Under the pieces are notes generated by a model. That model did no database searches. It was not told the DNA's origin and worked only from the letters and a program-made list of their open reading frames with translations. This document shows, piece by piece, positions 1 to 5,976 of a stretch of DNA of 6,872 nt; the first letter of the stretch is position 1, and the number at the start of each line of letters is the position of its first letter. A program made the position numbers and the translations under genes. The DNA comes from CBHTSZ01 sp966095765 (lineage in GTDB: Bacteria; Patescibacteriota; Saccharimonadia; Saccharimonadales; Saccharimonadaceae): NCBI GenBank assembly GCA_966095765.1, contig CBHTSZ010000009.1, positions 1-6,872 of the forward strand, in the 5' to 3' direction.

Positions 1-1773
1 GTTTGCCAGTTCACCAGTCTTGTGGCCTTCTGGCATGCCACCGCCCTGTCTCATCGACGGGTTTTTGTACCCTTCGTCAGGATCGGTGCCGTTCTCTTCC
101 TCGTTTCCTTCTCCGAATCCTCTTCCTCGTTCGAGTTCGTCTTCTTGCTCATTAATTACGTTAATGTCGTTCAGCCACTCGCGCTGTTCTTCTGTCAGAT
201 TCTCAAGGTCGATGAACGACCACTCCTCGTTGAGGATCGAACGCGCCTCGTCGGGCGTAAGCACGTAGCCGTTGATGGCAATCTGCATGCCAGAGACAAG
301 CGACTGCATCGCGTTGATCCGCTCTACGTCGTTCAGCTTGAAGAGCGGTTCCCAGTCGATGGTCACGTCAGCGTTATTACGGTCGTCCTTCACACGGTCG
401 TCAAGCATGAACTTGACACGGTTGATGAAGTCCTTGATCCAGTTGGTAGCGCGGTTCTGACGGTATCGCTCGACCTTGTTGAAGTAGTTCTTAATGTCCG
501 TCTCAGAACCACTCACAGTACCGCTCTGTGTACCGAAGAGCACGGATTTCGTCATTTCGTGTGTTGCACAGATTTGATCGAAGATCACGTCGAAATACTC
601 TCGTGGCTCAACCATGTCACCGCTGGTGTACTGCTTGATCTCGTACTGGTCTTCGTTCTCACCAGGCGGCCCGCCAGGTAGGAACAGTTCAGACTTGGCG
701 TTCAGGTTCTTAAACTCTCTACGAGCAGCGTTAAACTCTTCCTGAGTCGCGTCGTTAGGCAGGTGCACCGCGTACAGGTTTGCCGCGTTACGGAACAGCG
801 CCTGCATGATGGCCCAGTCGCCCTTTGCCACGCCCTTCATCAGGTCGTAAGACTGCACGAGCACGGAGTCGCCTTCCCACTTGCCGAGTGGACGCTCGTC
901 CTTCCAGCGTCGTCCACCGAGTCGCACGTCGTCACGGCGATAGTCACCGTCAACCTCCTTGTTCCACACAAGGTGCTGCACGCGATCACGGTGGATAAAC
1001 TGGACTCGATCCTCTTCACGGTCGTTCGACCCCTGGTAAAGCACGTAGCCGATAGGCTCACGGTAGTCAGGGCTGTTAATGTCCGTGTTGATCACGATAC
1101 CAGTCTGTCGTACCTTGAACTGTCCATGCTCAAGGTCGAAGCCTTCCTTGACCTGCTCCAGAATCTCGTTCTCGGCGCAGTGACACAGGTCGTCAATCGT
1201 CAAGACCTTGGTGTGCGTGACCTCAACAACGTCCACGTCGTCGTCCTTGGGCGACTGATGCACGCCGTCAGATGTGTCTCGTGTTCCGATGAAGATAAGC
1301 GAGAAGCCGTCACGCCGAGCCTTTTTCTCAGCCAGCTTATAGTTCTCGATGTAGTCGGTGTTCTTCAACCACTCTTTGGCGTCGTCAGCGTCACCGCCTT
1401 CGAGCTTGAAGCCGTGTTTGAAGGCGTCGTCAATCGGCTTGTTGACGAGCTTCTTCGCAAATGTTCGTCGGTAGTACCATCGGAGTTCTGACAGCGTTGG
1501 GTCACGAACAAGCTTACGTGGGTCAATCTCGTCCGCGCTGTCACCGCGCTTTGAGTAGAGAACACGCCCCTCTGATCGAGCCTTCTCGTTGTCGGCGTAG
1601 ACCATGCTCGAAGAGTCGTGAGGCGCTGTAGAGCTTGTGTCCGTTGTTTGATGGACAGATTGCCCATCAATCTGTCGATCATCTGTCGATGAATCGGCAG
1701 TAGCTGTGACAGAATCCGTAGACTCCGTGCTATCCGTCTCAGCGTCTACTGTAATGTCAAATTCTTCTGTCAT
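1..1773 (-). CDS. Portal protein, DUF1073 (Phage_portal_3) type, C-terminus cut by window edge
   Basis: The frame is open from the ATG at 1773 to the left edge (591 codons, no stop). Portals form the dodecameric ring at one head vertex through which the terminase pumps DNA. Residues 1-57 are a Ser/Thr/Asp-rich low-complexity tail. The core starts near 80 with LSELRWYYRRTFAKKLVNKP and AEKKARRDGFSLIFIGTRD, matching the early part of DUF1073 portals. Around 408-440 comes SVLFGTQSGTVSGSETDIKN followed by YFNKVERYRQ, matching the family signature LFG..p.G..asGe.D...Y...i...Q. The visible C-terminus (about 545 on) is Glu/Gly-rich. The start is one base after the terminase stop, so the two are co-transcribed and probably translationally coupled. 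The exact family rests on recalled motif similarity; a portal role is well supported by motifs and position. Confidence 0.85.
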   Translation of the reverse strand, partial: MTEEFDITVDAETDSTESTDSVTATADSSTDDRQIDGQSVHQTTDTSSTAPHDSSSMVYADNEKARSEGRVLYSKRGDSADEIDPRKLVRDPTLSELRWYYRRTFAKKLVNKPIDDAFKHGFKLEGGDADDAKEWLKNTDYIENYKLAEKKARRDGFSLIFIGTRDTSDGVHQSPKDDDVDVVEVTHTKVLTIDDLCHCAENEILEQVKEGFDLEHGQFKVRQTGIVINTDINSPDYREPIGYVLYQGSNDREEDRVQFIHRDRVQHLVWNKEVDGDYRRDDVRLGGRRWKDERPLGKWEGDSVLVQSYDLMKGVAKGDWAIMQALFRNAANLYAVHLPNDATQEEFNAARREFKNLNAKSELFLPGGPPGENEDQYEIKQYTSGDMVEPREYFDVIFDQICATHEMTKSVLFGTQSGTVSGSETDIKNYFNKVERYRQNRATNWIKDFINRVKFMLDDRVKDDRNNADVTIDWEPLFKLNDVERINAMQSLVSGMQIAINGYVLTPDEARSILNEEWSFIDLENLTEEQREWLNDINVINEQEDELERGRGFGEGNEEENGTDPDEGYKNPSMRQGGGMPEGHKTGELAN

Positions 1774-1774
1774 G

Positions 1775-3535
1775 TTAGTATGTTGAGTGCGATCCTACAG
1801 TGTGAATCTTCCGTCGAGATTTGACGTGGTTTGCCGCGATCCACATATACACGAACGAGTGTAGGGCGTCGTCCTGTTCGTCGCTGATGACACGAAGCTT
1901 CTTCTTCCCGTCAGCAGTCTCAATTCGGTCAGTGTACGGCGCGGTCAGGTTGTCCACAAGTCGAGTCCCGTTAGACGACCGCGAGTCAAACTCAAGGTCT
2001 TCTCCAGGGATCTGAATCTTACCACGCTTGAAGTCAGAACAGAACGATTCGATCATGAACGTCCTGTTGACCGTGAAGTAGTCCTTAGATCCTTTTCGGC
2101 TCCACGTCACGCCATCCTTCTTGTTGACGTTTCCGTACATGCAGCCGTAGACCATATCGTATCCATCAGGGTTCCGAGTCCCGACGCCTTCTTGCAGGTT
2201 GGCACGGTTTGTGTCACCATACCCCTCGTCCACGACGACCGCAGACGGCTGGTACTGGATGATATAGTCTTCGATCCGCTTGACCTCTTCACTGTCGCTG
2301 AGGTCGTGGGGTAGAAACTCGTGCTTGAGCACCTTGATCGTGCCGTCGTCACGACGTTCACCGATGGAGACAGACGTGCTCGCTGCACCCTCTCCGTCTC
2401 CACCACCCCAGTCAACACCAATGAAGGTGTCGTTGTCTTCCTGTATCTTACGAGCGTACCAGCCCTCTCCTTCGAGGATCTGATCCATCACGTCTTCCTT
2501 GGTCAGCAGGTCGTTCTCGGGGCTGTAGAAGCGTGCCTCGACCTCGTTCTTGAACTTGCGTTTCGGATACTCAGCCTTCTTGAAGGCGATCTCCTGTGGG
2601 CTGTGACGCGGACAGGCATACTGGTCGATGTGCCATCCCGTGACCTTGAAACCACTGATCTCGTCAAGCTCCTCTTGGAACGCGGCAATCGCGTCTGAGT
2701 GGTCTTCGCCGTTCTCACGCTCGTCGTATTTCAGCGCCTCGATCTTCTGTTCCAGTTCTTTTCGGCGCTTCATAGTAGCCTCGGGCAGATACTCTTTGCC
2801 ATCAGCCGTCTGAATCCACTCCTTCTTATCGTCGTCCCACTCTCGCTGGTCACTCATCTGCCAGAGTCGGTGGAAGAAGGAGTTAGCCATCTTCGGTGTA
2901 CCGATTACGAAAATCGTGGGGAAGTATGGCACAGACGGGATCTTACGGTCAACCGTCTCAAGGAAGACAGAGAACATGCCCTCGTCAACGTCCTGAAATT
3001 CGTCCACAATCCCGTAGTGGGCGTGGATACCACGGAGCGCGTCACCTTCTCCCCACGCGGATCGAGACTTAATCTCTGAGTACGAGGTTCGTTGCTCGCC
3101 AGTCTCGTCGGTGTACACGTTTTGGAACCGCTGGTGCGTCTCCTTGTCCTTGTCACGTCGCTCAGCGAGTCCTGACTCCTCGACAGCCTGCTTCACACGG
3201 CTCATGACCTCCTGGGTCTGGTCACGCCGTGGAGCCGTTACAAGGCCCTCTGTATTCGGGTAACAGTCGGCTGCCCAGTTCGCAATCATCGTACACGTCG
3301 TTGTCTTGAGACAACCACGAGCGAACAGCAGCACGACAATATCTCCCCACTCCTGTGGGTTTAGCGGCCCCTTCTCGTCAGTGAGGTAGTAGAAATACTT
3401 CTCACCAGTCCCGTCGTAGAAGTCGTATCTACGGTTCGGGTCTTCAGGGTGCCGCCAGAAGTTTCTCACGTAGAGTCGTACATCGTGCGGAACCTTCTGT
3501 TTCAGTTCCGCTGGCATATCTTTGCTCCCACTCAT
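1775..3535 (-). CDS. terL: Terminase large subunit (TerL), ATPase plus nuclease
   Basis: 586 aa, complete, about the usual length of two-domain TerL proteins. This is the motor that translocates viral DNA into the prohead through the portal and cuts it into genome units. Visible motifs: Walker A-like ARGCLKTTT at 72-80; Walker B YGIVDEF at 174-180 (D178, E179); coupling motif FVIGTPK at 209-215; RNase H-like nuclease acidic residues D375 in FIGVDWGGGD, D436 in AVVVDEGYGD and D555/D556 in SDEQDDALHS. A charged, probably coiled insert (about 225-295) lies between the two domains. The Walker A has Leu where many P-loops have Gly before Lys, a variation I believe also occurs in other terminases. 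The start is 4 nt after the upstream gene's stop, with a weak GAGG about 10 nt before it; the portal follows one base after the stop. Confidence 0.95.
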   Translation of the reverse strand: MSGSKDMPAELKQKVPHDVRLYVRNFWRHPEDPNRRYDFYDGTGEKYFYYLTDEKGPLNPQEWGDIVVLLFARGCLKTTTCTMIANWAADCYPNTEGLVTAPRRDQTQEVMSRVKQAVEESGLAERRDKDKETHQRFQNVYTDETGEQRTSYSEIKSRSAWGEGDALRGIHAHYGIVDEFQDVDEGMFSVFLETVDRKIPSVPYFPTIFVIGTPKMANSFFHRLWQMSDQREWDDDKKEWIQTADGKEYLPEATMKRRKELEQKIEALKYDERENGEDHSDAIAAFQEELDEISGFKVTGWHIDQYACPRHSPQEIAFKKAEYPKRKFKNEVEARFYSPENDLLTKEDVMDQILEGEGWYARKIQEDNDTFIGVDWGGGDGEGAASTSVSIGERRDDGTIKVLKHEFLPHDLSDSEEVKRIEDYIIQYQPSAVVVDEGYGDTNRANLQEGVGTRNPDGYDMVYGCMYGNVNKKDGVTWSRKGSKDYFTVNRTFMIESFCSDFKRGKIQIPGEDLEFDSRSSNGTRLVDNLTAPYTDRIETADGKKKLRVISDEQDDALHSFVYMWIAANHVKSRRKIHTVGSHSTY

Positions 3536-3539
3536 AGAT

Positions 3540-4391
3540 TTAAGCCTCTACGTTCTGTTCGAAGGGGTCGTTCATTGGATTTGCCTCGGGCTTCGGCTCG
3601 TCCATGTCGATAACCCACTCGCGTTCTGTGACCTTGACACTGCCATCGTCGTTCGTAGCCATGTCAACGCCGCCCATCTTGAGTAGGTTCTTGTGATCCT
3701 TGATGATCCGTGAAAGCGGAAGGTTCAGATGGTGCTCTCGGTCTTCTTCACCGACAGGCCCCTGCTCTCCGTACACGGTCACTGTGATCTCACCAGGCGC
3801 GTTCTGCTGGCGCATGGCGTCTTGGAACATCTGTTCCTCGATGTTCTCCGCCTTGATAAATTCGAGTGTCGCCACCCAAAGATACTTCGCTCGATTCGTG
3901 TTCGTCGTCGGCACGGGAAACGTCACCGCGATCTCGTCCTGATCAGTCCAGTCTTCGTCGCTGGTGTCTATCAGTTCGACAACATCTTCTGGCTCAAACT
4001 CGTAGATCGACTGTTCGAGGAAGTCGCGGAACATGCGGATGCAAACGATCCGCTTGTGCGGCTTCATCTTGTCGAACATCGTGACGTAGCTGTGAGTGAA
4101 CGCCCCCGTCTCGTAATTTTCTCTGTGTTGTTCCATTAGATTGTCACGTCCTTTGTGTACCTTGCATCGGTGTGATCCGTCAGGATCAAAGTTGTTCTCG
4201 GCCATCGCCGTACAGTACCTCACTTCCCCGTATCGTTGGTGTGTAAACTTCAGTACAGCCTTGCACGGCTGGTAATTAAAATCCTCGTCATCTGGCACGT
4301 CTGGCGTGCCTGCGTCAGCCTTAAATTCGCCGTACTGATCTCGTCCCCACCGATCTCCGTTCTTCGTAAAGTATTCGATTTCGTGTTCCAT
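3540..4391 (-). CDS. Unrecognised 283-aa acidic protein with Cys/His cluster; candidate small terminase or packaging partner
   Basis: I do not recognise this family. The frame stays open upstream to 4601, but that extension is Arg/Ser-rich and runs through a TATA box at 4551-4558, so I place the start at the ATG at 4391 (MEHEIEYFTKNGDRWG). The protein is acidic. C43, C60, C76 and H79 (with H51 and H74 nearby) could form a zinc site: PCKAVLKF, then VRYCTAM, then RCKVHKG. The middle (115-190) is probably helical; the C-terminus (260-283) is Pro/Asp/Glu-rich and likely disordered. The stop is 4 nt before TerL, the classic place of a small terminase subunit, which recognises viral DNA and loads it on TerL. 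The length and Cys cluster are not typical of TerS, so that role is inference from position only. Another packaging cofactor or a nuclease-like treble clef is possible. Confidence 0.8.
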   Translation of the reverse strand: MEHEIEYFTKNGDRWGRDQYGEFKADAGTPDVPDDEDFNYQPCKAVLKFTHQRYGEVRYCTAMAENNFDPDGSHRCKVHKGRDNLMEQHRENYETGAFTHSYVTMFDKMKPHKRIVCIRMFRDFLEQSIYEFEPEDVVELIDTSDEDWTDQDEIAVTFPVPTTNTNRAKYLWVATLEFIKAENIEEQMFQDAMRQQNAPGEITVTVYGEQGPVGEEDREHHLNLPLSRIIKDHKNLLKMGGVDMATNDDGSVKVTEREWVIDMDEPKPEANPMNDPFEQNVEA

Positions 4392-4433
4392 AAATATCTT
4401 CGATATTTTATCCCTGCTCGAAACCGCGTTTCG
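4392..4433 (-). promoter_or_regulatory. Two hairpins immediately before the 283-aa gene
   Basis: Two perfect inverted repeats sit back to back just 5' of the ATG at 4391. AAATATC/GATATTT (4392-4398 and 4402-4408, 3-nt loop) abuts the start codon. CGAAAC/GTTTCG (4419-4424 and 4428-4433, 3-nt loop) lies further upstream. They could be an operator or a leader RNA structure affecting translation of the downstream gene. The repeats are seen directly; the role is inferred. Confidence 0.4.
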
Positions 4434-4550
4434 ATCAGACCATGAGTGCATTGAAACGGGGTGGGTGGGAGCGGTTAGACGTGTTCCGACAGAACGATGC
4501 CTCGCACTGCCTTCACCACACGTCTGTCTTAGTTTGTAGTCGGAGTCCCC

Positions 4551-4558
4551 TTTATATA
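4551..4558. promoter_or_regulatory. TATA box, direction ambiguous
   Basis: TTTATATA on the plus strand matches the archaeal consensus in plus orientation and would start RNA near 4580, into the hairpin region with no gene. On the minus strand it reads TATATAAA followed by GGGG and would give a leader of about 135 nt before the ATG at 4391. The minus-strand start of the 177-aa gene and the plus-strand start of the 69-aa gene both use the TTTATAT orientation. That slightly favours plus. Confidence 0.45.
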
Positions 4559-4617
4559 GTGAACGCATATACCGCAGCCCGACCCTCTCCCCATTTATCA
4601 ACCATCCCTCAGAGGTT

Positions 4618-4640
4618 GTGGGATAGTCCCACTATCTCAC
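4618..4640 (+). repeat. Hairpin, 10-bp stem, 3-nt loop
   Basis: GTGGGATAGT (4618-4627) pairs with ACTATCTCAC (4631-4640) around CCC, with one G-U pair (4621 with 4637) on the plus strand. A competing perfect stem, GTGGGA/TCCCAC (4618-4623 with 4627-4632), overlaps it, so two mutually exclusive folds are possible. Confidence 0.65.
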
Positions 4641-4643
4641 TCC

Positions 4644-4657
4644 CGAAACGAGTTTCG
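4644..4657. repeat. Palindrome CGAAAC-GA-GTTTCG
   Basis: Perfect 6-bp arms with a 2-base centre, four bases after the previous hairpin. The same arms, CGAAAC and GTTTCG, recur at 4419-4433 with centre CGC, making this a repeated element of the terminase-proximal non-coding region. Confidence 0.6.
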
Positions 4658-4753
4658 CTCGTGAGGCCGTGTGCGGCTCGTGAGGCGATTCCAGGCACAG
4701 GATGATCAATCCCCTTCACTCTTCTCTCAGACGGCTCACGCGGCTTGTGAGGC
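4657..4753 (+). repeat. Three copies of GCTYGTGAGGC
   Basis: GCTCGTGAGGC occurs exactly at 4657-4667 and 4676-4686 (19-bp period) and with one change (GCTTGTGAGGC) at 4743-4753. These could be recognition sites for a DNA-binding protein such as a small terminase. Three short copies make this suggestive only. Confidence 0.5.
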
Positions 4754-4767
4754 CCCTCAGATTGAAC

Positions 4768-4797
4768 GTCGTTGGGGAGTTTCAACTCCCTGACGAC
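4768..4797 (+). repeat. 30-base near-palindrome, 14-bp stem
   Basis: The arms 4768-4781 and 4784-4797 pair along their whole length around a 2-base centre (TC). The inner 7 bp, GGGAGTT/AACTCCC, are perfect; two G-U pairs on the plus strand interrupt the outer part. A 2-base loop is too tight for RNA, so the RNA form would open one or two inner pairs. It lies 28 nt beyond the 3' end of the 177-aa gene, so it might also act in 3'-end formation of that transcript. Confidence 0.6.
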
Positions 4798-4825
4798 CAA
4801 AGCGATTCTTCGGGTCGCAAGGCTA

Positions 4826-5359
4826 TCAGTCGAACGCATCTGTACGTTCACGAGTCATCAATCGAACCTTCCTCACCTCTTCCAGAGTCATGCCAACCTG
4901 CTCCACGAGATCACGGTACTCTGGCTCGTCACGAATCAGGCGTTGATCCTCGTTGGCGACCAGGCTGATGACGGCGAGGATGACCTTTTCGGTCGAGTAG
5001 TGTCCGTAGCTGTTCACGTCAAGGTCATCCATCACATGGAGGACGCGCTCTGTCTGGTAGGAATTGAGTTCGCACTGAGAGCAGAACGTCTTCGCAGTTC
5101 GCTCCATGTCGGCACGGAAATTCGCGCCAGCCCGTGATCGACTCGGGTGGTACATATCCTCCTGGTGCTGTAGCATCCGCTTGAACTGCTTACGCTTGTG
5201 CTCTGGAGCCTCCTCGACGTAGTAGAACGTCCTGGCTGTCGAGCGTCCGTCGTGTTCGATAATCGCTTCCTCATCGATAATGTCGTCAATTGCACTCTTC
5301 GAGCCAGCGCCGTGCTCGTGCCTAAAGAGGTACGATTTATCGTAGTTGATTTCCTGCAT
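4826..5359 (-). CDS. 177-aa protein with TFB/cyclin-like helical C-terminal half; candidate transcription regulator
   Basis: Complete acidic/charged protein starting at the ATG at 5359, about 32 bases beyond a clear TATA box (5391-5398), which supports the start. Residues 15-70 are highly charged with a hydrophobic-acidic stretch SAIDDIIDEEAIIE. Residues 82-172 look all-helical and recall a TFIIB/cyclin repeat: AKTFCSQCELNSYQTERVLH, then YSTEKVILAVISLVANEDQ, then a last helix GMTLEEVRKVRLMTRER. CSQC at 93-96 is a lone CxxC pair, too little for a zinc ribbon. If the fold is right, it would bind DNA or RNA polymerase factors as a viral regulator. It is divergent from the 69-aa gene across a likely operator, consistent with a regulator controlling both. 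A DNA-recognition role in packaging is an alternative, since the hairpin region follows. I recognise a fold resemblance, not a specific family. Confidence 0.85.
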   Translation of the reverse strand: MQEINYDKSYLFRHEHGAGSKSAIDDIIDEEAIIEHDGRSTARTFYYVEEAPEHKRKQFKRMLQHQEDMYHPSRSRAGANFRADMERTAKTFCSQCELNSYQTERVLHVMDDLDVNSYGHYSTEKVILAVISLVANEDQRLIRDEPEYRDLVEQVGMTLEEVRKVRLMTRERTDAFD

Positions 5360-5390
5360 GTATCATCTACCTTACACTATGAGCCGCGTG

Positions 5391-5398
5391 TATATAAA
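5391..5398 (-). promoter_or_regulatory. TATA box of the 177-aa gene
   Basis: On the minus strand this reads TTTATATA, centred about 35 bases before the ATG at 5359. Archaeal initiation usually lies about 25 bases from the box centre, so the leader would be roughly 10 nt. Confidence 0.75.
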
Positions 5399-5402
5399 GC
5401 TG

Positions 5403-5436
5403 TCGGTAAACCGATAGGTGACACTCGGTAAATCGA
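5403..5436. promoter_or_regulatory. Twin operator-like sites between divergent promoters
   Basis: TCGGTAAACCGA (5403-5414) is an inverted repeat with 5-bp arms; TCGGTAAATCGA (5425-5436) is the same site with one change. They start 22 bp apart, about two helical turns, so they lie on the same DNA face. The first overlaps the BRE position of the minus promoter and the second that of the plus promoter, so a bound repressor could block TFB on both sides. The binding protein is unknown. Confidence 0.6.
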
Positions 5437-5440
5437 AACC

Positions 5441-5448
5441 TTTATATC
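5441..5448 (+). promoter_or_regulatory. TATA box of the 69-aa gene
   Basis: TTTATATC, preceded by the purine-rich CGAAACC that fits an archaeal BRE, is centred about 28 bases before the ATG at 5473. The transcript is therefore probably leaderless. Confidence 0.75.
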
Positions 5449-5472
5449 AATGGCACTCCTAAGATTAGTTAC

Positions 5473-5682
5473 ATGTCAACAGGCATAGGAGACGCAGATC
5501 GGATCACTGTCACCACCCAGGATGGTGAGCAGTATCAGTTCGATTGCAACGAGATTACGATCACCATCGACGTGGACTACGAGCGGTACGGAAGTGGCGC
5601 GGTCGGAACCATCGTTCCAGCCGAGCGGCGAGTGGAAATTGAGGGCGAAATATTCTGCACGAAGCACCCTAAATTTGGATGA
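5473..5682 (+). CDS. Unrecognised 69-aa beta-rich protein
   Basis: This is the only plus-strand gene I can support. It begins at the ATG at 5473, exactly where a leaderless transcript from the TATA box at 5441-5448 would start, and ends at TGA 5680-5682. The protein is acidic and full of alternating beta-strand patterns: RITVTTQDGEQYQFD, NEITITIDVDYE, then AVGTIVPAERRVEIEGEIF. There are two Cys residues (C25 and C62) and a C-terminal FCTKHPKFG. No membrane segment or signal peptide is seen. The length and shape suit a small compact beta-fold, but I do not recognise the family. Divergent transcription from the 177-aa gene over a shared operator suggests an early or switch-type gene; an antirepressor, inhibitor or structural role would be guesswork. 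Confidence 0.8.
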   Translation: MSTGIGDADRITVTTQDGEQYQFDCNEITITIDVDYERYGSGAVGTIVPAERRVEIEGEIFCTKHPKFG

Positions 5683-5703
5683 AAATCTGAAAATTTTAAA
5701 AAT
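5682..5703 (-). terminator. T-rich terminator candidate for the microprotein operon
   Basis: On the minus strand the sequence downstream of the operon reads T5, A4, T4, CAGA, T4. Runs of T without a required hairpin are typical archaeal termination signals. It lies in the convergent gap just beyond the 69-aa gene's 3' end. Confidence 0.4.
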
Positions 5704-5812
5704 CTGGAACAGACACTTGTCATCTCACAGATATATCGCTTCGTAGAGGGCGCTTTTATGGAGGACACACCTGTCAGCAAATTTATATCAAATAATCTAA
5801 CTTTGATGGGGG
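5683..5812. other. Convergent intergenic gap
   Basis: 130 bases between the 3' ends of the 69-aa gene and the microprotein operon. Besides the T-rich signal at its left end it holds a plus-strand TATA box (5782-5789). No gene was seen on either strand. Confidence 0.5.
5782..5789 (+). promoter_or_regulatory. TATA box facing into the 3' end of the microprotein operon
   Basis: TTTATATC, identical to the 69-aa gene's TATA box. It is 33 bases before an ATG at 5815 that opens a frame of only four codons (MSGR, stop). The spacing matches that of the 69-aa promoter (32). It would transcribe antisense to the microprotein genes or be a relic. Confidence 0.4.
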
Positions 5813-5893
5813 TTATGTCAGGACGATAATATTACCACAATCGAAACATATCCGTCTCCCTTCATGTATGGTACTGTCAGCATGCTTACACAT
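5813..5893 (-). CDS. 26-aa zinc-ribbon-like microprotein
   Basis: The frame runs from the ATG at 5893 to TAA at 5813-5815. The peptide opens MCKHADSTIHEGRRICFDCG, with C2 and H4 paired to C16 and C19: a C-x-H...C-x-x-C-G pattern seen in many minimal zinc ribbons of viruses and archaea. It therefore probably binds one zinc, with H10 as an alternate ligand. An AGGGGTG stretch (5900-5906) lies 6 nt before the start and could serve as a ribosome site. The start overlaps the end of the preceding membrane peptide by 8 nt (ATGTGTAA), implying coupled translation. It is the last gene before the T-rich terminator candidate. Such peptides may bind nucleic acid or protein partners; the target is unknown. 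The zinc pattern within an overlapping chain argues against a chance frame. Confidence 0.65.
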   Translation of the reverse strand: MCKHADSTIHEGRRICFDCGNIIVLT

Positions 5894-5975
5894 ACAGAAC
5901 ACCCCTGATCGCATACATAAGCAAGCCGACAAGTCCGAACCACCAAGCTATCAGGATGATGACAATTGGCTCCAT
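5886..5975 (-). CDS. 29-aa single-span membrane microprotein
   Basis: The frame runs from the ATG at 5975 to TAA at 5886-5888. The sequence is almost entirely hydrophobic: MEPIVIILIAWWFGLVGLLM followed by YAIRGVLYV, enough for one membrane span with a single Arg near the C-terminal side. A perfect GGAGG (5982-5986) stands 6 nt before the start, inside the last codons of the preceding gene, which strongly supports translation. The stop of the preceding 46-aa gene is one base away, and the next gene overlaps by 8 nt. With the 46-aa membrane peptide just upstream it may form a two-component membrane complex, such as a small lysis, egress or superinfection-exclusion factor, but nothing in the sequence decides this. 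Confidence 0.65.
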   Translation of the reverse strand: MEPIVIILIAWWFGLVGLLMYAIRGVLYV

Positions 5976-5976
5976 G

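Larger units (their letters stand above)
4580..4797 (+). ncRNA. Candidate structured non-coding RNA
   Basis: The TATA box at 4551-4558, read on the plus strand, predicts a start near 4580. Downstream there is no plausible protein but there are three hairpins, the last and strongest at 4768-4797. The three non-Watson-Crick positions in the two long stems are all G-U pairs on the plus strand and would be C-A clashes on the minus strand, which mildly favours a plus-strand RNA. No known RNA family was recognised. The 5' end is inferred from the promoter and the 3' end is set at the last hairpin. Confidence 0.25.
4392..4825. other. 434-base region without a convincing gene, rich in hairpins and short repeats
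   Basis: No frame here looks haloarchaeal: all are Arg/Pro/Ser-rich and poor in Asp/Glu. The region holds a TATA box (4551-4558), hairpins at 4392-4433, 4618-4640, 4644-4657 and 4768-4797, and three copies of an 11-mer near 4657, 4676 and 4743. It lies between the packaging genes and the 177-aa gene. In tailed viruses the cos or pac site is often beside or within the small-terminase gene, so this may include the packaging recognition site. It could also encode a plus-strand non-coding RNA from the TATA box. Neither role is proven. Confidence 0.5.

Noticed and set aside
22..1491. Long plus-strand frames (219 and 242 codons) over the portal gene
   Set aside because: These are mirror-phase shadows of the portal codons: Val/Leu/His-rich with no promoter, while the minus frame has clear portal motifs.
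1654..1676. Perfect 9-bp hairpin GACAGATTG-CCCAT-CAATCTGTC
   Set aside because: It lies within low-complexity Ser/Thr/Asp codons of the portal N-terminus, where chance repeats of GAY/TCN/ACN codons are common; no sign of a separate function.
4392..4601. N-terminal extension of the 283-aa protein to an ATG at 4601
   Set aside because: The extension is Arg/Ser-rich, translates through the TATA box and hairpins, and contrasts with the acidic protein that begins at 4391.
4600..4825. tRNA or C/D-box RNA in the hairpin region
   Set aside because: No T-arm GGTTCGA-type sequence or cloverleaf on either strand, and no properly spaced C and D boxes.
4609..4851. 80-codon minus-strand frame downstream of the 177-aa gene
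   Set aside because: Composition is Arg/Ser/Pro-rich and not acidic, it runs through all the hairpins, and it overlaps the end of the 177-aa gene without a coupling joint.
4442..4968. Plus-strand frames of 87-88 codons in the hairpin region
   Set aside because: Low Asp/Glu, many Arg, Ser, Pro and His, and no ribosome site; the second also runs antisense into the 177-aa gene.
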